A DNA stretch of 7,455 bases from an uncultured Atopobium sp. (GTDB lineage: Bacteria > Actinomycetota > Coriobacteriia > Coriobacteriales > Atopobiaceae): the NCBI GenBank assembly GCA_916720465.1, contig CAKARF010000041.1, forward strand, positions 1 to 7,455, written 5' to 3'. The position numbers were made by a program, and so were the translations under genes. Position 1 is the stretch's first letter. Every line of letters begins with the position of its first letter. Of this stretch, positions 1 through 6,298 are shown piece by piece. Under the pieces are notes generated by a model, which did no database searches, was not told the DNA's origin, and was given only the letters and a program-made list of their open reading frames with translations.

Positions 1-40
1 CCGTGGTGTTTGTGCCGTCAAGAGTATTATTTGATTGCAT
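1..40 (-). CDS. 5' end of an unidentified leftward gene (partial)
   Basis: An ATG on the minus strand (complement of CAT at 38-40) opens a frame that stays open to the window edge and begins M-Q-S-N-N-T-L-D-G-T-N-T-T. The start is supported by a strong Shine-Dalgarno sequence, GGAGAAGGA, on the minus strand at 46-54, five nucleotides upstream of the ATG. Only 13 codons are visible, so no family can be assigned; the polar Asn/Thr-rich beginning shows no signal peptide or membrane segment so far. The gene is divergent from ddl, with 99 bp between the two start codons, so the two may share a regulatory region. Confidence 0.6.
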   Translation of the reverse strand, partial: MQSNNTLDGTNTT

Positions 41-45
41 TTTTG

Positions 46-54
46 TCCTTCTCC
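46..54 (-). promoter_or_regulatory. Ribosome binding site of the partial leftward gene
   Basis: Read on the minus strand this is GGAGAAGGA, a near-ideal Shine-Dalgarno sequence placed five bases before the ATG at 38-40. It is the main evidence that a real gene starts at the left edge of the window. Confidence 0.6.
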
Positions 55-57
55 AAC

Positions 58-88
58 TCTTCTAAGTTATCTGCGGTATCTTAGAAGA
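58..88. repeat. Inverted repeat between divergent genes (possible operator or leader hairpin)
   Basis: TCTTCTAAG at 58-66 is perfectly complementary to CTTAGAAGA at 80-88, with a 13-base spacer that itself carries further paired positions (68/78, 69/77, 71/75). The dyad is centred on base 73. It lies in the 99-bp gap between the start codons of the leftward partial gene and ddl, three bases upstream of the leftward gene's Shine-Dalgarno sequence. Neither side is followed by a run of T, so it does not look like an intrinsic terminator. It could be a binding site for a dimeric regulator or a 5' leader hairpin. I could not identify a convincing -35/-10 pair for either gene in this gap. Confidence 0.55.
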
Positions 89-128
89 AATACGTTTACT
101 AGAGTTTACCCTATGGGAGACTTATCTG

Positions 129-134
129 AAGGAG
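129..134 (+). promoter_or_regulatory. Ribosome binding site that fixes the ddl start
   Basis: AAGGAG lies five bases before the ATG at 140. The same frame is open further upstream to a TTG at 35, but that extension has no comparable ribosome binding site and encodes no ligase sequence, so 140 is the preferred start. Confidence 0.75.
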
Positions 135-139
135 CGGAA

Positions 140-1099
140 ATGACACGTGAAGAGCTCAAAAAGCTTCATGTAGCAGTTGTTTCAGGCGGTTGGTCAGACG
201 AGCACGAGATTGCTATGGAGTCTGGCAAGCAGTGTGCAGCAGCACTTAAAGAGGCTGGCTTTACCAGTGTTGACCTGCTTGATGTTGCAGAAAAAGACTT
301 TGTAGTTACCCTTGCTCAGGGTGGTTATGACGTCGTATACGTTGCTATGCACGGTCGTTTTGGCGAGGATGGCTGCATCCAGGGTCTTCTCGAGATTCTG
401 CACATTCCTTACACGTTTTCTGGCGTTCTTGCGTCTGCTATGGGAACTGAAAAAGAGCTGTCAAAGCTTATGTATAGGCAGGCAGGAGTTCCAACGCCTA
501 AGGGAATTGACGTTCCTGCAGGTACCGTCTTTACAGATGAGCAGGTAGACAAGCTTATTGAGGACCTCGGACTCCCTATGTTTGTAAAGCCTTCTGGCAA
601 CGGCTCCAGCTATGGCGTCACACGCGTCACATCGCGAGAAGAGCTTCCTGCTGCACTAGAACTTGCAGGTGAACAGGGTGAGCGTATTCTGATTGAGGAA
701 AGCATTGCGGGAACAGAGATTACCGTTCCTGTTATTGGCAACGAGAATCCAACCGCTCTACCAATCGTTGAAATTGTTACCGGTGATGAGTTCTACAGCA
801 TTAAGACAAAATACGAGCCCGCATCCCTGCACCATGTAATTCCCGCTCGTCTTGAGCCTGCAGTGTACGCACGCGCTCAGGAGCTGGCAATTAAGGCTCA
901 CAATGCACTTGGTTGCCGCGGCGTTTCTCGTAGTGACTTTATTGTTACGGAAGACGGCGTGCCAGTGGTACTGGAGACAAATACCATTCCTGGCATGACC
1001 GCACGTTCTTTGTTGCCCGATTCTGCTCGTACCGGTGGCATTGATTTCCCTGAGCTCTGCACTCGCTTTATTGAGTTTGCGCTTGAGGATTGTCAGTAG
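140..1099 (+). CDS. ddl: D-alanine--D-alanine ligase
   Basis: The 319-residue cytoplasmic ATP-grasp enzyme joins two D-alanines using ATP, supplying the dipeptide that MurF adds to the peptidoglycan precursor. Length fits the family (E. coli DdlB has 306 residues). Visible family landmarks are SGGWSDEHEI (15-24; E21 matches catalytic E15 of DdlB), HGRFGEDG then QGLLE (71-85), SGVLASA with K105 nearby (94-105), KPSGNGSSYG (150-159; S156 matches S150), TKY with Y225 matching Y216, and the magnesium ligands D266, E279 and N281 in SRSDF and LETNTIPGMT. The omega-loop residue is Tyr225, typical of D-Ala-D-Ala rather than D-Ala-D-lactate ligases, so no vancomycin-resistance activity is implied. The usual PYTGSG is PYTFSG here, a small departure. 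The start at 140 is chosen for its AAGGAG. dinG follows after 11 bp, probably in the same transcript. Confidence 0.95.
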   Translation: MTREELKKLHVAVVSGGWSDEHEIAMESGKQCAAALKEAGFTSVDLLDVAEKDFVVTLAQGGYDVVYVAMHGRFGEDGCIQGLLEILHIPYTFSGVLASAMGTEKELSKLMYRQAGVPTPKGIDVPAGTVFTDEQVDKLIEDLGLPMFVKPSGNGSSYGVTRVTSREELPAALELAGEQGERILIEESIAGTEITVPVIGNENPTALPIVEIVTGDEFYSIKTKYEPASLHHVIPARLEPAVYARAQELAIKAHNALGCRGVSRSDFIVTEDGVPVVLETNTIPGMTARSLLPDSARTGGIDFPELCTRFIEFALEDCQ

Positions 1100-1110
1100 A
1101 TTTGTAGGTT

Positions 1111-4100
1111 ATGACCAGCACTAAAAGCGCTACGCAAAAACTAGAAGAACTCATTCTTCCCGGTACTCCCTCTGCGGTTCGCAAAAAATATTTGGAGCTT
1201 GCAGAGAGGGCGGAGCATGAGTCGTTTGACGTCTTAGAGGACGACATTGTTGTTTTGGATACCGAGACAACAGGTCTGTCCTTTAAGAAATGCTCACTTA
1301 TTGAGATTTCTGCTGCTAAATTGAGCGGCAGAGAGATTGTGGAGCGCTTTCAGACGTTTGTTGACCCGGGGTGCTCAATTCCCGAAGAAATTACAGCCCT
1401 GACCTCAATTACCGACGAAGACGTTAAAGGCGCGCCAAGTGCAAAAGAAGCTGTTGCTGCCCTTGCAGAGTTTGTTGGCGGACTTCCAGTTCTGGCACAT
1501 AACGCCACCTTTGACCGCACGTTTATTGAACGGGTACCTGGTGGAACTTCAGTCTCTGATACCTGGATTGACACGCTATCGCTTTCTCGCATAGCTCTGC
1601 CTCGACTTTCTTCGCATAAACTTTCCAGCATGGCCGAAGCATTTGGCACCATGAAGGTTACGCACCGCGCAAGTGACGACGTAGACGCTCTTTGCGGCAT
1701 GTGGCGTATCTTGCTTTTAGGACTTATGAATCTGCCCCGCGGGCTTCTCGCCAAATTGGCGTCAATGCACGATGGAGTGGAGTGGACATTTAGGCCTATC
1801 TTCTCGTATTTGTCAAAGTTGAAAGAAGAAGAGGCTGTTCAGCGCGGCGTTGCAAAAGAAGACGCAACAGGAGCCGAGCTTGCAGACGCGGAGATTTCGG
1901 GCACGTTCTTCTCGCTCAAGGACATTCGCAGCCAGCTTGTTGTCGACATAAAAGCAAAGGCGAGAAGGGATGCGGATGACCCAGAGACGCCTGCTATGCT
2001 GCCGATTTCTAAGGACGAGATTCATCGGGCATTTACTAAGCCGGGCGTTGTCTCACAGATGTACGACAAATTTGAGACGCGTAGCGAGCAGGTAAGCATG
2101 TCCGTTGAGGTCAGAAATGCGCTGGTCACTTCTTCGCATAGAGAGCTTGAAGCCGGAACTGGTATTGGCAAGTCGATTGCATACCTACTGCCTGAGGTGC
2201 TCTTTGCGCAGAAAAACGATGTTACGGTAGGCATTGCTACAAAGACAAACGCACTGACCGATCAGCTTGTTGCGCACGATCTTCCAGCGCTTGCGAAGGC
2301 GCTTCCTAATGGATTGAGTTTCTGCAGCTTAAAGGGTTACGAGCACTATCCGTGCTTGCATCGCGTTGATAGAGCCGCTCTTGAAGAGCTGCCACTGACG
2401 CTCATCGACCAAGAAGGCCGCTCTAGCAACAGTGTTGCCTCAGATATGCTGACCGCAATTGCCGTGATTTATGCATACGCATGCCAGTCGGCTGATGGTG
2501 ATTTGGATGCGCTGGGTATTCGTTGGCGTTCAGTTCCACGCGAGATGGTAACTATCAAGGCCGCAGAGTGTCTGCGCTCCAAGTGCCCATATTACCCTCA
2601 CGAGTGCTTTGTTCATGGAGCTCGTAAACGCGCGGGATCTTCAGATGTCGTGGTGACCAACCATTCTCTGTTGCTTAGAAACGTTGCTGCTGACGGAAAA
2701 ATTCTGCCACCTATCAGGCATTGGGTAATTGACGAGGCCCATGGATTTGAAGCTGAAGCTCGCCGTCAGTGGGCAGTAGAGATCTCCGCCAAGGAAATGC
2801 GAAACGGCTTTGAGTTGCTTGGAGGCATCAAGTCTGGCGCTATCCACGCCGCTATGGTGGGCGCTGCCAACCTTGAGGACTCTACGCTGCTTACCGGGCT
2901 TCTCACGCGCTCTGCCGCCGCAGTTCAGCGAGCCATGGCGGCAATGGGCAACCTTATGGCTACTGTGCATGAGCTGGCTCCGTTAGCTAAAAGCGATGGT
3001 GGTTATAACTCCCTTCAGCTTTGGATTAACGATGAAGTAAGAGAAACAGAGGAATGGAAAGAAGTCTTAGAGACCGCTTCCATCGCTCTTTCTGCTCTTG
3101 AAGAAGCTGCTCTTCGAATAGGAAAAGCCACCGATGCGCTTGTCGCATCAGCACCAAACCTTGCAAGTAACTTGAGTGATGCTGGGGTGTTCCTGAGCAC
3201 CCTTCTGGATTCACTGAAGCTCATCTGTGAGGGAACGGATAAGAGCTACGTCTATTCAGCCAAGCTGACCCGATTGAAACGCGACATTGGCTCTGAGGCC
3301 CTTATGGCCGAAAAGCTTGATATTGGAGCAGAGCTGGCAGAGAAGTGGTTGCCGGAGACGCATTCTGTTGTGTTTACCTCAGCAACCATTGCTGTTGGAG
3401 ATGATTTCTCTCATTTTGAGCACGCCGTTGGCCTGGATAGAGGCTCCTTTGAGCACAAGAGCCTGCACTTAGAGTCAAGCTTTGACTACGAGAACCACAT
3501 GGGCGTCTTTGTGGCCGAGGATATGCCTGCGCCAACTGATCAGGGCTACTTAGACGCTCTGGAAAAGCTGCTGTACGACGTACACGTTCAGATGGGCGGC
3601 TCGGTGCTAACGCTCTTCACTAACAGACGCGATATGGAGCGCCTCTATGAAGCGTTGGAGCCACGCTTGAGTGAGCAGGGCCTTAATCTTGCCTGCCAGG
3701 AGCGCTCGTCCTCTGCTCGACGTGTTCGTGAAAAGTTCCTAGCCGAAAAGAACCTCTCGCTGTTTGCTCTTAAATCGTTCTGGGAAGGCTTTGATGCTGC
3801 GGGAGACACGCTTAGGTGCGTAGTAATTCCTAAGCTTCCGTTTGCAAGCCCTAATGAACCGCTGGTCAAAGAGCGTGAAGCGCGAGAAGATCGTGCGTGG
3901 TGGCGTTATTCTCTGCCAGAGGCGGTAATTGCAACAAAGCAAGCTGCTGGTCGCCTTATTAGAAGTGCTGATGATAAGGGCGTTTTGGTGCTTGCCGATT
4001 CCAGGCTAGTATCCAAGCGATATGGCAGCTCGTTCTTGAAATCGCTGCCTAACAAGAACTACCAGCGCGTCTTGACAAAGGACATCTCCGAGCAAATTGC

Positions 4101-4128
4101 CAAGTGGCGAGAAGAACACGACGCGTAG
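1111..4128 (+). CDS. dinG: DinG-type exonuclease-helicase fusion
   Basis: The 1005-residue protein has two parts. Residues about 44-205 form a DEDDh 3'-5' exonuclease like DNA polymerase III epsilon: DTETTG (50-55, D50/E52), HNATFD (130-135, D135) and HRASDD (185-190, H185/D190). Residues about 315-985 form an XPD/Rad3-like superfamily 2 helicase: Q327, Walker A AGTGIGKS (348-355), DEAH (541-544), TSAT (756-759), FWEGFD (890-895) and QAAGRLIR (944-951). Cysteines 415, 487, 492 and 499 match the four ligands of the DinG 4Fe-4S cluster in spacing (C-x4-C-x6-C after a distant first Cys). This is the Firmicutes-style layout (B. subtilis DinG, 931 residues). An in-frame TAG at 1105 rules out an earlier start. 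The ribosome binding site is weak (GTAGG, too close), suggesting translational coupling to ddl 11 bp upstream. By family it likely unwinds and trims DNA in repair or replication restart; this is inference for this organism. Confidence 0.93.
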   Translation: MTSTKSATQKLEELILPGTPSAVRKKYLELAERAEHESFDVLEDDIVVLDTETTGLSFKKCSLIEISAAKLSGREIVERFQTFVDPGCSIPEEITALTSITDEDVKGAPSAKEAVAALAEFVGGLPVLAHNATFDRTFIERVPGGTSVSDTWIDTLSLSRIALPRLSSHKLSSMAEAFGTMKVTHRASDDVDALCGMWRILLLGLMNLPRGLLAKLASMHDGVEWTFRPIFSYLSKLKEEEAVQRGVAKEDATGAELADAEISGTFFSLKDIRSQLVVDIKAKARRDADDPETPAMLPISKDEIHRAFTKPGVVSQMYDKFETRSEQVSMSVEVRNALVTSSHRELEAGTGIGKSIAYLLPEVLFAQKNDVTVGIATKTNALTDQLVAHDLPALAKALPNGLSFCSLKGYEHYPCLHRVDRAALEELPLTLIDQEGRSSNSVASDMLTAIAVIYAYACQSADGDLDALGIRWRSVPREMVTIKAAECLRSKCPYYPHECFVHGARKRAGSSDVVVTNHSLLLRNVAADGKILPPIRHWVIDEAHGFEAEARRQWAVEISAKEMRNGFELLGGIKSGAIHAAMVGAANLEDSTLLTGLLTRSAAAVQRAMAAMGNLMATVHELAPLAKSDGGYNSLQLWINDEVRETEEWKEVLETASIALSALEEAALRIGKATDALVASAPNLASNLSDAGVFLSTLLDSLKLICEGTDKSYVYSAKLTRLKRDIGSEALMAEKLDIGAELAEKWLPETHSVVFTSATIAVGDDFSHFEHAVGLDRGSFEHKSLHLESSFDYENHMGVFVAEDMPAPTDQGYLDALEKLLYDVHVQMGGSVLTLFTNRRDMERLYEALEPRLSEQGLNLACQERSSSARRVREKFLAEKNLSLFALKSFWEGFDAAGDTLRCVVIPKLPFASPNEPLVKEREAREDRAWWRYSLPEAVIATKQAAGRLIRSADDKGVLVLADSRLVSKRYGSSFLKSLPNKNYQRVLTKDISEQIAKWREEHDA

Positions 4129-4152
4129 CAGGGCTGCAATCACCTGATTGGC

Positions 4153-5139
4153 TTAGAGCTGCTCTTCTGCAGCAAGCAAAGACGCAGCGTAAGTGCGCAT
4201 TGCGTGTATCACGGCCTTGTCTTTGGTTGTTACTTTTCCCTTAAGGGCAAGCAATCGCTGTAGCAGCCACGTTCCGCCGTAGTAGGGGATAGTTGCTTTA
4301 ATTTCTACAGCATTGCGCTGGTTTCCAACTGTTTTAAGTCCTGGCCACGAATAGTGCGTAAGAGCACTTTTATCAAAGAAGGTAAGCTCTACCAGCTGAG
4401 ACTTTTCTTGCACAGCAGAATCTCGCACAAGTTCCGCAAGCTTTCTGTGCTCAAATAAAGCGGATTGCGCTTCAATGCAGCTCATTCGATTGACCCTAAA
4501 GACCCTTTGCTGCTCTAGGTTTAAATCAACCCCCTCGATAAGCCACCCATTTTCTCCGTATGACAGCTTATAGGGAAGAACCTCTCTCTGGCTAATTGCA
4601 GCATCTCTATCACCGTGAGCTTCTGCAACAGACTCCTCAGAGCGATAGTCAAATGAAATAACTTGAGACTCTGCAATTGCATTTGAACAGGTGAGGAACG
4701 CATCTACTTCTTTAGAGTGACTTTTGGAGACAAGAGAGACTGAGGACCCGTCCGGTGAAGAGCTTCTTGTATATGGAGGTTTCAAGAGGCTCCAAAATAC
4801 ACTTTCTTGGGGCAAAGCAAGAGCGATAAAAGCCTCTTTAAGTGCCAAGGTTTCTTCATCCGTTAAGACAAGCCTGCGAGCAGTAAAGGGAGACTCTCCG
4901 ACAAGTGTCAGAGTATCTTGGTCTCCCGTAAGCGGGAGGGGAAGATAGCCATTCTCGTCCGTGAGCTGCAAAAGCTCCATCAGAATAGCAGCCTCTTCAG
5001 AGGAGATGCCAAATCGCGACTGAACCGCGCTTAGCTCAACTGCGTCAAAAGACTCCCTCAATGCAGAAGCAAGCAGTATGAGCTTATAGACAGCTGACGA
5101 TATGTTTTTTCTTCCAAAAGAGGTGTTTTTAACAGCCAT
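4153..5139 (-). CDS. PafC-like WYL-domain transcriptional regulator
   Basis: The 328-residue protein resembles PafC, one half of the PafBC transcription regulators of Actinobacteria. Residues about 12-85 form a helix-turn-helix-like module (leucine-rich helices, then FGISSEEA, then a short wing ending TLTLVGES). RRLVLTDEETLALKEAF (88-104) is the typical PafC linker. The WYL domain spans about 155-222, with the name triplet read as W199-L200-I201 and the conserved basic strand FRVNR at 214-218. A WCX-type C-terminal extension covers about 245-325 and ends with the family-like segment GGTWLLQRLLALKGKV. The frame could open at a TTG at 5145, but GAGG at 5146-5149 is better spaced from the ATG at 5139. 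It overlaps the upstream pafB-like stop by 11 bp, indicating coupled translation. The WYL ligand is unknown here. Its 3' end faces dinG. Confidence 0.85.
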   Translation of the reverse strand: MAVKNTSFGRKNISSAVYKLILLASALRESFDAVELSAVQSRFGISSEEAAILMELLQLTDENGYLPLPLTGDQDTLTLVGESPFTARRLVLTDEETLALKEAFIALALPQESVFWSLLKPPYTRSSSPDGSSVSLVSKSHSKEVDAFLTCSNAIAESQVISFDYRSEESVAEAHGDRDAAISQREVLPYKLSYGENGWLIEGVDLNLEQQRVFRVNRMSCIEAQSALFEHRKLAELVRDSAVQEKSQLVELTFFDKSALTHYSWPGLKTVGNQRNAVEIKATIPYYGGTWLLQRLLALKGKVTTKDKAVIHAMRTYAASLLAAEEQL

Positions 5140-6109
5140 TGGCAACCTCGCTTAAAGACTCTTTCCACTTTGCGAGAAGAGACTCCGGAGACCTTGGAAT
5201 TAATCCATGAGCAAGAATCCAAGACAAAGCGGTGTCTTCATGAGCGTAAGTAACGGTCCACAGAGCGCCATGAGAGAAGAGTTCGATATCCCCTTGACCT
5301 TGCGAGAAATGCTCAAATGCAGCAAGTATGTTTTTGGGGACAAACGCAGTAAGAACGCCAGCCTGCAATCCGAGCTGGAAATCAAGGAGTTTATAGTCTT
5401 TTGAATCAAACTCTTCTGGTATGGAGAAGGACTCATTTTTAAGAATCGCAGCATCTAAAACACGGTCAATACGAAAAGTTTTGATGGAAACGCTCTCAGT
5501 ACCGGATGAAAAATCTTGGGCCACAAAGTATAGAAGTCCCTGTGAAACAAAGAAATCCAGAACGCCCAGATGCTTTTGTTTAACCAGGTCCTGTGAATTT
5601 GTATAGGTGACGTTTACCAGTTGTTTAGAGCTGAGTGATTCGTATAGAACAGAAAAGACTTTGCTTTGGGAAGAAGTGCTGAGTTTTTTGCTGTCTGGTT
5701 TACCTGAGTCCGAGGAATAAAAGTTACCCACAATTTTAGAGAGCGCGTTTCTCAATTTCTCTTGGTACACAAAAGTTGTATCAGTGAGAATTGCACTGCA
5801 GATTACAAGCAGCTGATTGGCATCTTCAGGGCTTAAGTCGTACGAGGAATCAAAGAAATTCGAGTCCGAAAGATAGAATGACTTTTCTTTTCCCGTTTTT
5901 ACCTCTGTAATTGCAAATCCAAGCTGTTTCAAAACAGCGCGATCTCTTGAAAAAGTTCTTAAAGCAGAATCGGTAGATAAATCTGAGTAAATTGCCGTAT
6001 ATATTTCTGCCGAGGGTAGAGGTCCCTTTTGAAGAAGCAGCATAAATAGCGAGAAAATCCTCCAAGCACCCAGTTCATTATTACCTAGAGTTTGATCATT
6101 TGGAGCCAT
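5129..6109 (-). CDS. PafB-like WYL-domain transcriptional regulator
   Basis: The 326-residue protein is the upstream partner of the WYL pair and resembles PafB. Residues about 14-80 are a winged helix-turn-helix, with the signature FSRDRAVLKQLGFAI at 53-67, where PafB/DeoR-like regulators have F-x-RD-x2-x-L-x2-LG. A WYL domain spans about 150-218; the name triplet is L193-Y194-F195 in GLLYFVAQD, and the conserved FRIDR stands at 212-216. A WCX-like C-terminal domain runs from about 245 to 315. In Mycobacterium PafB and PafC act together to activate LexA-independent DNA damage genes; whether this pair does so is inference. The ATG at 6109 is chosen because GGGAGGTGG precedes it closely; a TTG at 6142 lies upstream of that site and is unlikely. 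pafC-like follows with an 11-bp overlap. The gene is divergent from the M28-like gene. Confidence 0.85.
   Translation of the reverse strand: MAPNDQTLGNNELGAWRIFSLFMLLLQKGPLPSAEIYTAIYSDLSTDSALRTFSRDRAVLKQLGFAITEVKTGKEKSFYLSDSNFFDSSYDLSPEDANQLLVICSAILTDTTFVYQEKLRNALSKIVGNFYSSDSGKPDSKKLSTSSQSKVFSVLYESLSSKQLVNVTYTNSQDLVKQKHLGVLDFFVSQGLLYFVAQDFSSGTESVSIKTFRIDRVLDAAILKNESFSIPEEFDSKDYKLLDFQLGLQAGVLTAFVPKNILAAFEHFSQGQGDIELFSHGALWTVTYAHEDTALSWILAHGLIPRSPESLLAKWKESLSEVANGC
5146..5149 (-). promoter_or_regulatory. Ribosome binding site that decides the pafC-like start
   Basis: GAGG on the minus strand lies six bases before the ATG at 5137-5139 and directly abuts the alternative TTG at 5143-5145. It therefore favours the ATG. 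It sits inside the last codons of the pafB-like gene, consistent with translational coupling. Confidence 0.6.
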
Positions 6110-6111
6110 AT

Positions 6112-6120
6112 CCACCTCCC
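6112..6120 (-). promoter_or_regulatory. Strong ribosome binding site of the pafB-like gene
   Basis: On the minus strand this reads GGGAGGTGG, containing the full GGAGGT core (6114-6119) four bases before the ATG at 6107-6109. It decides in favour of that ATG over the in-frame TTG at 6142, which would place this site inside the coding region. Confidence 0.8.
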
Positions 6121-6198
6121 GCTTTTTGCTAGTTGAACTCAAATCTCTCTAAACATATACGAAAGTTTTTGATATTTAGTGCAGAATTTCTAAATTTG

Positions 6199-6257
6199 GA
6201 CGTAAAAATACACTTTAACAGCTACATTTCGATATAAGACGTATACTAATGACGTAT
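6199..6257 (+). promoter_or_regulatory. Divergent regulatory region with GACGTA(T) repeats and a candidate -10
   Basis: The 189-bp gap between the pafB-like gene and the M28-like gene is AT-rich. It carries GACGTA at 6199-6204 and GACGTAT at 6238-6244 and 6251-6257; the last two are 13 bp apart. TATACT at 6242-6247 is a good -10 candidate for the rightward gene and overlaps the second repeat. The only good -35-like word, TTAACA at 6215-6220, is 21 bp away, which is too far for a standard promoter. The repeats could be operator half-sites, possibly for the adjacent WYL regulators. No convincing promoter for the leftward operon was found. Confidence 0.35.
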
Positions 6258-6286
6258 GTTTGAAACCTGTCAGAAGACATGCCAAC

Positions 6287-6292
6287 GAAGGA
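6287..6292 (+). promoter_or_regulatory. Ribosome binding site of the M28-like gene
   Basis: GAAGGA lies six bases before the ATG at 6299, good spacing for a Shine-Dalgarno sequence. It supports this start over the out-of-frame ATG at 6279, whose frame closes after 17 codons. Confidence 0.65.
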
Positions 6293-6298
6293 CGCAGT

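Noticed and set aside
35..139. N-terminal extension of ddl starting at TTG 35.
   Set aside because: It has no good ribosome binding site, runs through the inverted repeat, and its residues do not resemble the family; the AAGGAG-preceded ATG at 140 gives the expected length.
1090..1110. TTGTCAGTA followed by TAGGTT just before dinG, resembling the RecA-NDp promoter used by PafBC in mycobacteria.
   Set aside because: The gap between the two parts is about two bases shorter than in the known motif, and transcription would start inside the dinG coding region after its ATG. The bases are also the last codons of ddl, so chance is the simplest explanation.
4137..4150. CAATCA-CC-TGATTG inverted repeat in the convergent gap between dinG and the pafC-like gene, considered as a bidirectional terminator.
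   Set aside because: The stem is short and AT-rich, the loop is too small for all six pairs, and there is no T-run on either side.
4158..4173. GCTGC...GCAGC hairpin with a six-base loop at the 3' end of the pafC-like gene.
   Set aside because: It lies inside the last codons (the Leu-Ala-Ala-Glu-Glu-Gln-Leu end), has only five pairs and lacks a T-run, so it is not supported as a terminator.
6110..6142. N-terminal extension of the pafB-like gene starting at TTG 6142.
   Set aside because: It would bury the near-perfect ribosome binding site at 6112-6120 inside the coding region; the ATG at 6109 is much better supported.
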